Assembly (NCBI GenBank): GCA_000421325.1
Contig: ATWQ01000003.1
Location: 1 to 64,000, forward strand
Direction: 5' to 3'
From: an alpha proteobacterium SCGC AAA536-K22
GTDB lineage: Bacteria > Pseudomonadota > Alphaproteobacteria > Puniceispirillales > Marisalimonadaceae
DNA length: 64,000 nucleotides
The notes under the pieces were generated by a model, which ran no database searches, had not been told where the DNA came from, and saw only the letters and a program-made list of their open reading frames with translations. Numbering within the stretch: the stretch's first letter is position 1; every line of letters begins with the position of its first letter. The position numbers were made by a program, and so were the translations under genes. Positions 44,813-56,350 of the stretch are shown piece by piece.

Positions 44813-45910
44813 ATGATAATCAATAACATCAACGATAATGGCTCAGGTCCATGGGGAAATGGTGGCAATCAAAACCCTTGGGGTAAAAGACAAAATTCAA
44901 ATGGAACACCTCCTGATGTTGATCAAATGCTCAAAGAAAGCAAAGATAAATTAAAAAAAATGATGCCAACTGGGTTTGGGGGTGGCAAAGGTTTAACTAT
45001 ATTGTTATTCGTATTGTTAGGATTATGGTTAATGACTGGAATATATAGAGTTAATCCACAAGAGCAAGGTGTTGTAATGAGATTTGGTGAATGGGTAAGA
45101 ACGACCCCTCCAGGGTTACATTATCATTTACCTACTCCAATTGAAAGTGTTATGACGCCTGACGTTACTAGAGATAATAGAATAGAAGTTGGGTATAGAT
45201 CATTTGGCGGTGCTGCTACTAGTAGAAGAGATGTACCAGATGAATCAAAAATGATTACAGGTGATGAAAATAACATTGACATAGACTTTATTGTGTTTTG
45301 GAAAATTGCAGACGCTGGAGCTTACTTGTTTAATATTCAGGATCCCCCTGAAACAGTCAAAGTAGCAGCTCAGTCCGTTATGAGGGATATTATAGGTCAA
45401 ACTAAAATTCAAACAGCCTTAACGGGTGGTAGACAGGACATTCAATTAAAAGCAAAAAATATGCTTCAAGAGTTATTAAACGAATATGAAGCTGGAGTTG
45501 AAATTAGAGATGTACAACTTTTGTCAGTTGATCCACCAGCTGAGGTTATAGATGCATTTAATGATGTGCAAAGAGCAAGACAAGATAGAGACACATTAAT
45601 TAATGAAGCGGAGGCTTTTAGAAATGACATTGTTCCAAGGGCTCGTGGAGAGGCAGCTCAATTAGTATCTGAAGCAGAAGCTTATGCAAGTGAAGTTGTT
45701 AACAGAGCCAAAGGTGATGCAGATAGATTCAACTCTATTTATAAAAGCTACCAATTAAACCCAAAAGTAACTGAGTCTAGAATATATTTGGAAACTATGG
45801 AGAAGGTTTTTTCAAGAGTTAAAAAAATAATAATGGACAAATCTGCAAGCACATCAGGGGTTGTTCCTTATCTTCCATTAGACCAATTAAAGCAAAAAGG
45901 TAATAAATAA
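44813..45910 (+). CDS. hflK: FtsH protease modulator HflK
   Basis: A 365-residue stomatin/SPFH protein. A Gly/Asn-rich cytoplasmic N-terminus is followed by one membrane helix (about residues 62-82), the SPFH domain (QEQGVVMRFGEWVRTTPPGLHYHLPTPIE) and a coiled-coil stretch rich in Ala/Glu (about 245-320). HflK and HflC form a large periplasmic-facing cage around FtsH and limit its access to membrane proteins. GGAG lies about nine bases before the ATG. Its stop overlaps the hflC start (TAATG). Confidence 0.94.
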   Translation: MIINNINDNGSGPWGNGGNQNPWGKRQNSNGTPPDVDQMLKESKDKLKKMMPTGFGGGKGLTILLFVLLGLWLMTGIYRVNPQEQGVVMRFGEWVRTTPPGLHYHLPTPIESVMTPDVTRDNRIEVGYRSFGGAATSRRDVPDESKMITGDENNIDIDFIVFWKIADAGAYLFNIQDPPETVKVAAQSVMRDIIGQTKIQTALTGGRQDIQLKAKNMLQELLNEYEAGVEIRDVQLLSVDPPAEVIDAFNDVQRARQDRDTLINEAEAFRNDIVPRARGEAAQLVSEAEAYASEVVNRAKGDADRFNSIYKSYQLNPKVTESRIYLETMEKVFSRVKKIIMDKSASTSGVVPYLPLDQLKQKGNK

Positions 45911-46779
45911 TGTCTACTTATAAAGTTATAACTGGTGCGAGTATATTAATATTTTTATTTGGCCTCTTAAGCTCTTTTTTTACAGTTAACCAAACCCAGC
46001 AAGCTTTAGTTCTTCAATTTGGTGAACCTAAAAGGCTAGTTAACAAGCCTGGCCTAAATTTTAAAATACCTTTTGTACAAGAAGTTACATATTTTGAAAA
46101 AAGGGTGTTATCTTTAGTATCAAAAGATTCTGAGGAAGTTATTTTAGCTGACCAAAAAAGGCTTGAAGTTGATACATATTCAAGATTTAAGATTGTTGAC
46201 CCACTTTTATTTTATCAAACCGTTAGAAGTGAATTTGGCGCTCGTCAGAGATTAGAGTCAATTATTGATTCATCAGTTAGGAGGGTTTTTGGAAAATTTG
46301 AACTAACTGCAATTTTATCTGACGCTAGAACTAAAATTGTTGATGACATAAGCGGCGAAGTTGGTTCTACAATAAAAAAATTAGGTATGGAAATAATTGA
46401 TGTGCGTATAAGGAGGGCGGATTACCCAGAAGCCACTAGCCAAAACATTTTTGACAGAATGAAAACCGAAAGAGAGCAGGAAGCTAAAGAATTTAGAGCA
46501 GAAGGTGCTGAAGAAGCTCAAAAAATTAGAGCTATTGCGGAAAAAACCAAAGTAGTTTTGGTTGCAGAAAGTAAAAGGAAAGCTGAAGCCCTAAGAGGTG
46601 AAGGTGATGGACTTGCTATTAAGATTTACTCAGATGCTTTTGGTCAAGACGAAAAGTTTTTCAAATTTTATCGTTCAATGCTTGCTTACGAGAATACATT
46701 TTCTGATGACGGTACGACAATGTTGTTGAGTCCTGATAGTGATTTCTTTAGTTTCTTTGGTAACCAAAGTGGTAAATAG
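45910..46779 (+). CDS. hflC: FtsH protease modulator HflC
   Basis: A 289-residue SPFH protein and partner of HflK. An N-terminal membrane helix (about residues 6-26) precedes FTVNQTQQALVLQFGEPKR and the RADYPEATSQNIFDRMKTERE segment conserved in HflC. It overlaps hflK by one base. A degP-type protease follows 115 bases later, the conserved hflK-hflC-degP order. Confidence 0.94.
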   Translation: MSTYKVITGASILIFLFGLLSSFFTVNQTQQALVLQFGEPKRLVNKPGLNFKIPFVQEVTYFEKRVLSLVSKDSEEVILADQKRLEVDTYSRFKIVDPLLFYQTVRSEFGARQRLESIIDSSVRRVFGKFELTAILSDARTKIVDDISGEVGSTIKKLGMEIIDVRIRRADYPEATSQNIFDRMKTEREQEAKEFRAEGAEEAQKIRAIAEKTKVVLVAESKRKAEALRGEGDGLAIKIYSDAFGQDEKFFKFYRSMLAYENTFSDDGTTMLLSPDSDFFSFFGNQSGK

Positions 46780-46894
46780 ATTTTGGCCATCCCATCTTTT
46801 GCTTTGTTAACTATCATAATTGTTCAAAGATTTAGCCTTAAAGCTGCCTTTTTGTATTAGTATCAAAATAATAAATTAATTTTATGGTGAATAT

Positions 46895-48337
46895 ATGTTT
46901 TTTATATCAAAATTTTTTAATACTTTTAGTCATATAATTGGGAACAGTTGTTTTATATTATTTTTCTCAATTAGCATCGCTAATGCTAAAAGTGCTCCTG
47001 ATAGCTTTGCTGACCTTGCAGAAAAACTTAGTCCTTCTGTAGTGAACATTTCTACAACCACAGTTATAGAACAAAGAAATAGAGAGATGCCTTCTTTTCC
47101 TCCTGGATCTCCTTTTGAAGATTTCTTTAAACAATTTGAAAAACCAAATGGTAAAAAAAGGAAAGCGCAATCACTGGGTTCAGGTTTTATTATTGATGAG
47201 GCAGGATATGTAATTACAAATAATCATGTAATAGATAACGCAGAAAAAATTATGGTTATTTTATATGACGATACTTCTTTTGAAGCAAAGGTTGTAGGTA
47301 AGGATCCAAAGACAGATGTTGCCCTTTTAAAAATTGAGCCTAAGAAAACCAAATTAAAAGCTGTAAAATTTGGTAATTCTAATGATCTTAGAGTTGGCGA
47401 TTGGGTCATGGCTATTGGAAATCCATTTGGATTTGGTGGTACAGTAACTGCTGGTATTGTATCTGCTAGAGGCAGAAATTTATCAGGATCTTATGATGAC
47501 TACATTCAAACTGATGCTTCGATTAATCGAGGTAACTCTGGTGGTCCGTTATTTGATATGAATGGCAAGGTAGTAGGTATAAATACAGCTATATTCTCTC
47601 AATCCGGTGGTTCTGTAGGAATTGGATTTGCAGTTTCATCCAATTTAGCAAAACAAGTTACAGATCAACTTAAGGAATTTGGAAGAACAAAAAGAGGGTG
47701 GCTTGGTGTTCTTATTCAAGAAATTTCTAAAGAAATTGCTGATAGTTTAGGTATGAAAACAGCAAAGGGAGCTTTGGTTTCTTCCGCCACTGAAGGCGGT
47801 CCCGCTGAAAAAGCCGGTGTAAAAACTGGTGATGTAATATTAAAATTTAACAATATTGCAATTGCGAATATGAAGGAACTTCCTAAAGTTGTTGCTGGAA
47901 CCCCAGTTGGTAAATCGGTTCCCTTGGTAATTTTAAGAAATGGCAAAGAATTAACTCTTAATGTAACGTTAGGCGAGCTTGAGTTAGCAGAAAAAGAAAA
48001 TTTAATTGGCAAAACCAGTTCAAAAAATGCTAAATCCAAAGACTATGATAAGTTAGGCTTTGTTGCAGAAGAGTTGAACAGCAAAAATAAGTTAAAATTT
48101 AAACTTAAAAATATTGATAAAGGTGTTATAATAACATCTGTCAAAGATAATAGTTCTGCTCAAGATGCGGGTCTTTTACCAGGTATGGTAATTGTTAGAG
48201 TTGGTCAAATTGAAGTTAATTCTCTAAGTGTTGTTGATGAAGCAATTAAAAATGCTTTAAAACAAAAAAGAAAGGCCTTGTTACTTTTAGTAAAAGTTGA
48301 AAATGGCAGTAGGTTTGTTGCTCTAGAACTTAGATAA
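46895..48337 (+). CDS. degP: Periplasmic serine protease DegP/HtrA (Do family)
   Basis: A 480-residue Do-type protease. A signal peptide ends near ANAKSAP (about residue 30). The trypsin-like domain has the triad H111 (TNNHVI), D141 (KTDVALL) and S215 (GNSGGPLF). Two PDZ domains follow (about 260-350 and 390-475), with the GWLGVLIQ start and a C-terminal GSRFVALELR. It degrades or chaperones misfolded envelope proteins. It may share transcription with hflKC. The second PDZ is preceded by a Lys-rich linker. Confidence 0.95.
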   Translation: MFFISKFFNTFSHIIGNSCFILFFSISIANAKSAPDSFADLAEKLSPSVVNISTTTVIEQRNREMPSFPPGSPFEDFFKQFEKPNGKKRKAQSLGSGFIIDEAGYVITNNHVIDNAEKIMVILYDDTSFEAKVVGKDPKTDVALLKIEPKKTKLKAVKFGNSNDLRVGDWVMAIGNPFGFGGTVTAGIVSARGRNLSGSYDDYIQTDASINRGNSGGPLFDMNGKVVGINTAIFSQSGGSVGIGFAVSSNLAKQVTDQLKEFGRTKRGWLGVLIQEISKEIADSLGMKTAKGALVSSATEGGPAEKAGVKTGDVILKFNNIAIANMKELPKVVAGTPVGKSVPLVILRNGKELTLNVTLGELELAEKENLIGKTSSKNAKSKDYDKLGFVAEELNSKNKLKFKLKNIDKGVIITSVKDNSSAQDAGLLPGMVIVRVGQIEVNSLSVVDEAIKNALKQKRKALLLLVKVENGSRFVALELR

Positions 48338-48346
48338 ATTATAATA

Positions 48347-49261
48347 TTAAGATATCATTTGTTTGTCTGAATACCCTTGTGCATACAACAAACCTAGAAG
48401 ATTAGTGTTTTTGAAGTGAATGTTAGCTTCTTTTTCTAATCCTATTCTACCATTATATGAAACTCCAAAGCCCGCTTTTTTTATCATCTCAATATCATTT
48501 GCCCCATCTCCAACACAAATTGTGTCTTCATAATTTAATTTATTTTTAGTAACATATTGATCTAAATACCAAGCTTTTGCTTGCTTATCTAATATTGGTT
48601 CTAAAACCCTACCTGTTAGACACATTTTATTTAAATTATTATGCGAGATTTCAAGTGAATTCGCATGAGTATAATCAAAACCTAACAATGTTTTTAAATA
48701 TTCAGTTAAAAAAGTAAATCCCCCCGATACGAGGACAGTAATTGAGTTATTGTGTTTCATAGTTTTAATCAACTCTATAGCACCGTCATTGATACTAATA
48801 CCTTTCTTTAAATTTTCTAATATTTCAGCTGGTTGATCTTTAAGAATAGCGACCCTTTCTAACAATGCTTTTTTAAAATCAATTTGACCATTCATTGCTT
48901 CATTTGTTATTCTGACAACTTCCTTTTCCTTGCCAATTTGTCTTGCTAGTTCATCTAAACTTTCTTCTCTAATAATAGTGCTGTCCATGTCAGCCAAAAG
49001 TAATTTCTTTTTTCTATCTTTTGTTACCTTGATAAAATTACAGTCGATATTATTTCTTGAGAGTAAATTTACAGTAAAATTTTGAAGCTCTAAATCAATA
49101 TTTTTATTTTGAAGCTCTAATTCATAAGCTTTTTTAGGACTTAATTCTCTAAAGTTCTTTTTTTGAAATACTATGTCTTTAAATTTTGTTGAGATATAGT
49201 CAAGAATATCGTTGTTAATTTTATATCCAGTAGTATTAGAAATTAATAAATATTGTTTCAT
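48347..49261 (-). CDS. serB: Phosphoserine phosphatase SerB
   Basis: About 304 residues from ATG 49261; an ATG two codons upstream is equally open and neither has a clear ribosome binding site. A poorly conserved N-terminal region (about 1-80) precedes the HAD core: nucleophile D91 in LADMDSTII with D93, SGGFTFLTEYL (motif II), the Lys in the EPILDKQAKA region and GDGANDIEMIKKAG (motif IV). It releases serine from phosphoserine, the final step of serine synthesis. It is divergent from miaA with only about 30 bases between starts. Confidence 0.94.
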   Translation of the reverse strand: MKQYLLISNTTGYKINNDILDYISTKFKDIVFQKKNFRELSPKKAYELELQNKNIDLELQNFTVNLLSRNNIDCNFIKVTKDRKKKLLLADMDSTIIREESLDELARQIGKEKEVVRITNEAMNGQIDFKKALLERVAILKDQPAEILENLKKGISINDGAIELIKTMKHNNSITVLVSGGFTFLTEYLKTLLGFDYTHANSLEISHNNLNKMCLTGRVLEPILDKQAKAWYLDQYVTKNKLNYEDTICVGDGANDIEMIKKAGFGVSYNGRIGLEKEANIHFKNTNLLGLLYAQGYSDKQMIS

Positions 49262-49290
49262 GAACATTTAGTTATATTATTGTATTTGCT

Positions 49291-50217
49291 ATGTCTAGTT
49301 TGTTAAATGTTGAGAAGTTGTTTGATTTATCAAAGAATAATTATTCTTTTGCTAACGATATGATCATAATTGCCGGTCCAACAGGTGTTGGAAAGTCTAA
49401 AATAGCAATCGAGTTAGCAAAAAAAATTAATGGTGTTCTAATAAATGCGGATTCAGTACAAGTGTATAAAGACCTTTTTTTATTATCTGCTAGACCATCA
49501 AAATTAGATATTCAACAAGTTCCTCATTTTTTATATGGATATGTTAATTCTGAAATTAACTATTCGGTTGCGGATTGGCTTTTAAAATTAGAAAAAACTT
49601 TAATTGATATAGAGTTGAAAAATAAAATACCTATTTTAGTTGGTGGGTCAGGGTTGTATATCAATGCGGTTATAAATGGCTTAGTTAATATTCCAGTTGT
49701 TTCACAAAAAATTAAAAACGAGAGTTTATCAAGGTTTAATGATGTAGGGATCGAAAAGTTTAGACAAATTAATTTCAAAATTGACCCTGGTTTTGTACAA
49801 AATAATTATGACAAACATAGGTTGCTAAGGGCTTATAGTATATTTCTTGAAACAAAAAAAAATATATCTTTTTGGCATAAACAATCCAGAGTTAGAAGTG
49901 TAAACAAGAACATTTATTCTTTTTTTATAAAATCTGAAAGAAAGTTAATATATAAAAAATGTGAAATTAGATTTGACAATATGCTTGCAAAAGGAGCTGT
50001 TGAAGAGGTCAAAAAATTGCATTATCTTAACATTGACAGATCACTTCCTATTTCAAAAAGTTTAGGGGTTAAATGGCTTTTAAATTATCTCGACAATAAA
50101 ATTTCATTTGAAGAAGCTGTAATATTAAGTAAAAGAGATACAAGAAGATATGTTAAAAGACAATTTACATGGTTTAATCATAATTATATTCCGTACAAAA
50201 CATTAATATTAGAATAA
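49291..50217 (+). CDS. miaA: tRNA dimethylallyltransferase MiaA
   Basis: A 308-residue MiaA. The P-loop is IAGPTGVGKSKIA (about residues 27-39); ADSVQVYKDL holds the catalytic Asp and substrate site, and LVGGSGLYINAV and the C-terminal RRYVKRQFTWF are family-specific. It adds a dimethylallyl group to A37 of tRNAs that read UNN codons. ATG 49291 gives a 20-residue N-terminal extension before the first strand; a later start at M44-MIIIAG is possible but the longer reading is kept. Confidence 0.94.
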   Translation: MSSLLNVEKLFDLSKNNYSFANDMIIIAGPTGVGKSKIAIELAKKINGVLINADSVQVYKDLFLLSARPSKLDIQQVPHFLYGYVNSEINYSVADWLLKLEKTLIDIELKNKIPILVGGSGLYINAVINGLVNIPVVSQKIKNESLSRFNDVGIEKFRQINFKIDPGFVQNNYDKHRLLRAYSIFLETKKNISFWHKQSRVRSVNKNIYSFFIKSERKLIYKKCEIRFDNMLAKGAVEEVKKLHYLNIDRSLPISKSLGVKWLLNYLDNKISFEEAVILSKRDTRRYVKRQFTWFNHNYIPYKTLILE

Positions 50218-50326
50218 AATTTCATATTTACGAATGTAATTATAACTTTATATTATAAAGTTGACGATTTTAAAAATTGTTGTTAACAAATAATTTATAA
50301 TATCAATATGAAAGAATTAATAAAAA

Positions 50327-52090
50327 ATGGCTATAGACAAAACAATAACTGGTGCAGAAGCTGTAATAACAGCTCTTGTAGAAAATGGGGTGGAGGTTAT
50401 ATTTGGATACCCTGGAGGTGCTGTTCTACCTTTATATGACGCTATATTTGATAACAAAAAAATCAAACATATATTGGTTAGGCATGAACAAGCTGCTGTG
50501 CATGCAGCCGAAGGCTATGCTCGATCTACAGGTAAAGTTGGATGTGTATTAGTTACATCTGGGCCTGGCGCTACTAACGCAATTACAGGATTAACTGATG
50601 CTTTAATGGATTCTATTCCAGTTATTTGCCTTAGTGGTCAAGTTCCAACACATTTAATTGGTACTGACGCATTTCAAGAAGCTGATACTACAGGAATTTC
50701 AAGGCCGTGCACTAAACATAATTATTTAGTTAAGGATGCAGATAATTTGTGTGATATTATTCATGAGTCCTTTTATATTGCATCAACTGGACGACCGGGA
50801 CCAGTACTTATTGATTTGCCAAAAGATGTTCAGCTTACAAAGATTAAATATAATAAAAAAAGAAATAGAATTAAAAACAAATCAAGTAACAATAACCCAA
50901 AAATTAATATGAAAATAATTACTAAAGTTGTAGATCTTCTCGTTAATGCACAAAAACCAATTATTTATGCTGGTGGCGGAGTAATTAATGCAGGACCTAA
51001 AACATCAACTCTTTTAACTGAGTTGGTCGACTTGTTAAATTCTCCAGTAACACTTACATTGATGGGATTAGGTTCTGTATCAAACGATAATAAAAATTTC
51101 TTAGGAATGCTTGGAATGCACGGAACTTATGAAGCTAATTTGGCTATGCATAATTGTGATGTAATGCTAAATGTTGGAGCTCGTTTTGATGATAGAGTCA
51201 CAGGTAGGTTAAATGCTTTTGCCCCTAATTCCAAAAAAATTCATATTGATATAGATAAATCTTCTATTAATAAGGTTGTATCAGTAGATTTTGGAATAGT
51301 TGGAGACTGTAAAGAAGTTTTAACTATTTTAGTTCAAGAAATTAAAAAGTTACACAACCAAAAGATTTTGAAATCAAAAACAGACTGGTGGACTCAAATC
51401 AAAGAATGGAAAAAGAAAGATTCTTTAGGCTTTAAACAAATAGGCAAAAATATAAAGCCACAACAAGCTATAAAATCTTTGTATAATAAGACAAAGAGTT
51501 TTGATACTTTCATTACCACAGAGGTAGGTCAACATCAGATGTGGGCCGCACAATATTTTGGTTTTTCAAAGCCTAATCATTGGATGACATCTGGAGGTTT
51601 GGGTACAATGGGGTATGGGCTCCCATCTTCTGTGGGTGTTCAAATAGCTCACCCAGATTCATTGGTTATTGATATTTCTGGTGAAGCTTCCTTTTTGATG
51701 AATATGCAAGAGCTTTCAACAATCGTTCAATATAATTTACCCGTTAAAATTTTTATTTTAAATAATCAATGGATGGGTATGGTAAGACAATGGCAAGAAT
51801 TAAATCATGGTTCAAGATATAGTGAGAGTTATACAGAATCTTTGCCAGATTTTGTTTTGCTAGCAAAAAGTTTTGGTATCAAAGGATTAAGGGTAGAAGA
51901 AATAGATAAATTAGATTCTACGATTGACGAAATGCTTAATACCAATGGTCCAGTAATTGCTGATATTAGAGTTGAAAAAGAGGAAAACTGCTTCCCAATG
52001 ATACCCTCTGGTGCTGCCCATAACGAAATGATTTTAGGTGCAGAGGATAAACCAAAAGATACATCAGACGCTGGTCTTGCTCTCGTATAA
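50327..52090 (+). CDS. ilvB: Acetolactate synthase, large (catalytic) subunit
   Basis: A 587-residue ThDP enzyme. E54 in RHEQAAVHAAEGYAR activates ThDP; the Mg-ThDP motif starts GEASFLMNMQELSTI, with the downstream NNQWMGMVRQWQ, typical of AHAS. It makes acetolactate and acetohydroxybutyrate in branched-chain amino acid synthesis. It heads the ilvB-ilvN-ilvC operon, with a 12-base gap to the regulatory subunit. I searched the 110-base leader for a leader peptide or attenuator and see none. Confidence 0.96.
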   Translation: MAIDKTITGAEAVITALVENGVEVIFGYPGGAVLPLYDAIFDNKKIKHILVRHEQAAVHAAEGYARSTGKVGCVLVTSGPGATNAITGLTDALMDSIPVICLSGQVPTHLIGTDAFQEADTTGISRPCTKHNYLVKDADNLCDIIHESFYIASTGRPGPVLIDLPKDVQLTKIKYNKKRNRIKNKSSNNNPKINMKIITKVVDLLVNAQKPIIYAGGGVINAGPKTSTLLTELVDLLNSPVTLTLMGLGSVSNDNKNFLGMLGMHGTYEANLAMHNCDVMLNVGARFDDRVTGRLNAFAPNSKKIHIDIDKSSINKVVSVDFGIVGDCKEVLTILVQEIKKLHNQKILKSKTDWWTQIKEWKKKDSLGFKQIGKNIKPQQAIKSLYNKTKSFDTFITTEVGQHQMWAAQYFGFSKPNHWMTSGGLGTMGYGLPSSVGVQIAHPDSLVIDISGEASFLMNMQELSTIVQYNLPVKIFILNNQWMGMVRQWQELNHGSRYSESYTESLPDFVLLAKSFGIKGLRVEEIDKLDSTIDEMLNTNGPVIADIRVEKEENCFPMIPSGAAHNEMILGAEDKPKDTSDAGLALV

Positions 52091-52102
52091 GGTGATTTGT
52101 AA

Positions 52103-53726
<1,624 letters not shown>

Positions 53727-53788
53727 TATTTATTAATTCAATAATATACGTTACTAATTTAGACTAAATTTAAGTTTAGTTATTTTAA

Positions 53789-54859
<1,071 letters not shown>

Positions 54860-54893
54860 TTTAAATTTAATGATTAATAATAAGTGAGAAAAG

Positions 54894-55829
54894 ATGGTTT
54901 CAAGTAAGCCGTCAAACTTTAAGATTATTAAGGTTGGGAAAAACTTTAACTTTTTTTTGGTCTTATTATGTTTGATACTTGTTTTTTTAGGAAAATTAGA
55001 CCTTGTAGCTATCAGAAACGCAAAATCTTTTCTTTCTGATTTTTTAGCTCCAGTTACTTATGCTTTCAACAAACCAGTTAAAGAAATAGCCGGGGTATTA
55101 GAGGATGTTAAATCAGCTGGCTCATTAAGGGATGAGAACATTCGACTTAAAAGTGAGTTAAGAAGAATTACAGTATCGAATAGTAAATTTGCAAGTCAAG
55201 AACTTGAATTATTAGAACTCAGAGAATTATTAAAAGTTTTACCTAAAAATAAAAATAATATTGTTACTGGTCGCGCTATTACAGCACCGGGGGGTATATT
55301 TGCTAATACTGTATTAATTAATGCGGGCAAAGATTATGGTATAAAAATTGGGCAGCCAGCTATTTCCTCTCTTGGCTTAGTTGGATATGTTGTGAATGTA
55401 GGTTTAAAAACCAGTAGGGTACTTCTAATTATAGATATTAATTCTATGATACCTATTTATTTGACTGAAAGTCATTGGCCTGCTGTTACACACGGTCAAA
55501 ATGGAGAACTTTTAAAAATTAAATTTCTTTCGTCAGATGCTAGGCCAATTGAAGGTGAAGCGGTTGAAACTTCTGGCCATGGAGGAAGGTTGCCCCCAGG
55601 AATAAATGTAGGTAAGTTATATAAAAGCTTTTCAGGTACGTACTTTATTAAACCAACAGTAGATTTTCATAGACTAACTTACATTTCCATAATTATTAAT
55701 AAAAAAAAATTAACCATTTCAGATAGTTTTCAAGGCTTTGCTCCATTACAAAAACCTAACCAATCTTTGGTCCTTAAGGGATTAGATTCAAGTGGAACAA
55801 GAAAAACTGAAAGTTTAGAAAATTGGTAA
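54894..55829 (+). CDS. mreC: Rod shape-determining protein MreC
   Basis: A 311-residue MreC: a short cytoplasmic N-terminus, one membrane helix (about residues 20-38), a coiled coil (about 75-110, SLRDENIRLKSELRRI) and a periplasmic double beta-barrel (about 120-275) with GRAITAPGGIFANTVLINAGKDYGI and TSGHGGRLPPGINVG. It activates PBP2 in the elongasome. It lies 34 bases after mreB and overlaps mreD by seven bases. Confidence 0.93.
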   Translation: MVSSKPSNFKIIKVGKNFNFFLVLLCLILVFLGKLDLVAIRNAKSFLSDFLAPVTYAFNKPVKEIAGVLEDVKSAGSLRDENIRLKSELRRITVSNSKFASQELELLELRELLKVLPKNKNNIVTGRAITAPGGIFANTVLINAGKDYGIKIGQPAISSLGLVGYVVNVGLKTSRVLLIIDINSMIPIYLTESHWPAVTHGQNGELLKIKFLSSDARPIEGEAVETSGHGGRLPPGINVGKLYKSFSGTYFIKPTVDFHRLTYISIIINKKKLTISDSFQGFAPLQKPNQSLVLKGLDSSGTRKTESLENW

Positions 55830-56347
55830 AATATTATAATATATTTTATTTTCTGAATAAATTTTCAAAAAGTTTTATCTTTTTTATTTGTTTGTTATTT
55901 CTTACAATTTTTGAAAAATCATTAAGTTTTTTACCTATATTTAAAACTGCAACTCCTAGTTTAATTTCAGTTATAATTTATATATTTATAAAAAAATCTA
56001 GTATGAAACCATCTTATCTAATTCTATTTTTAGTAGGTTTTTTGAATGATATTATATTTGGAAGTAATTTAGGTAATACTTCGATTTTTCTTTTATTAAT
56101 AAAATTTTTTAGTAAAAGTTTAGCTTTTGACAATATTAATAAAAATGACAAACAAGATTGGATATCTTTTACTATGATATTCCTATCATCGTTTTGTATA
56201 GTGTTCTTTATGAATATTCTTCTCAATCTATCTATGCCTGATTTAAGCCCTGTTTTTTACTATGTTGGAACGACTCTTATAATTTTTCCTATTGTAAATT
56301 TAAGTTTTGATTTTATTTCTTTTATCACAAGAATATTAAAAAGTTAA
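55823..56347 (+). CDS. mreD: Rod shape-determining protein MreD
   Basis: A 174-residue, very hydrophobic protein with about five membrane helices. Sequence conservation in MreD is low; the segment YLILFLVGFLNDIIFGSNLGNTS, with an Asp in the middle of a helix followed by G-x-x-L-G, is the best family match. Position between mreC (seven-base overlap) and mrdA (three-base gap) supports the call. Confidence 0.88.
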   Translation: MVKYYNIFYFLNKFSKSFIFFICLLFLTIFEKSLSFLPIFKTATPSLISVIIYIFIKKSSMKPSYLILFLVGFLNDIIFGSNLGNTSIFLLLIKFFSKSLAFDNINKNDKQDWISFTMIFLSSFCIVFFMNILLNLSMPDLSPVFYYVGTTLIIFPIVNLSFDFISFITRILKS

Positions 56348-56350
56348 AAT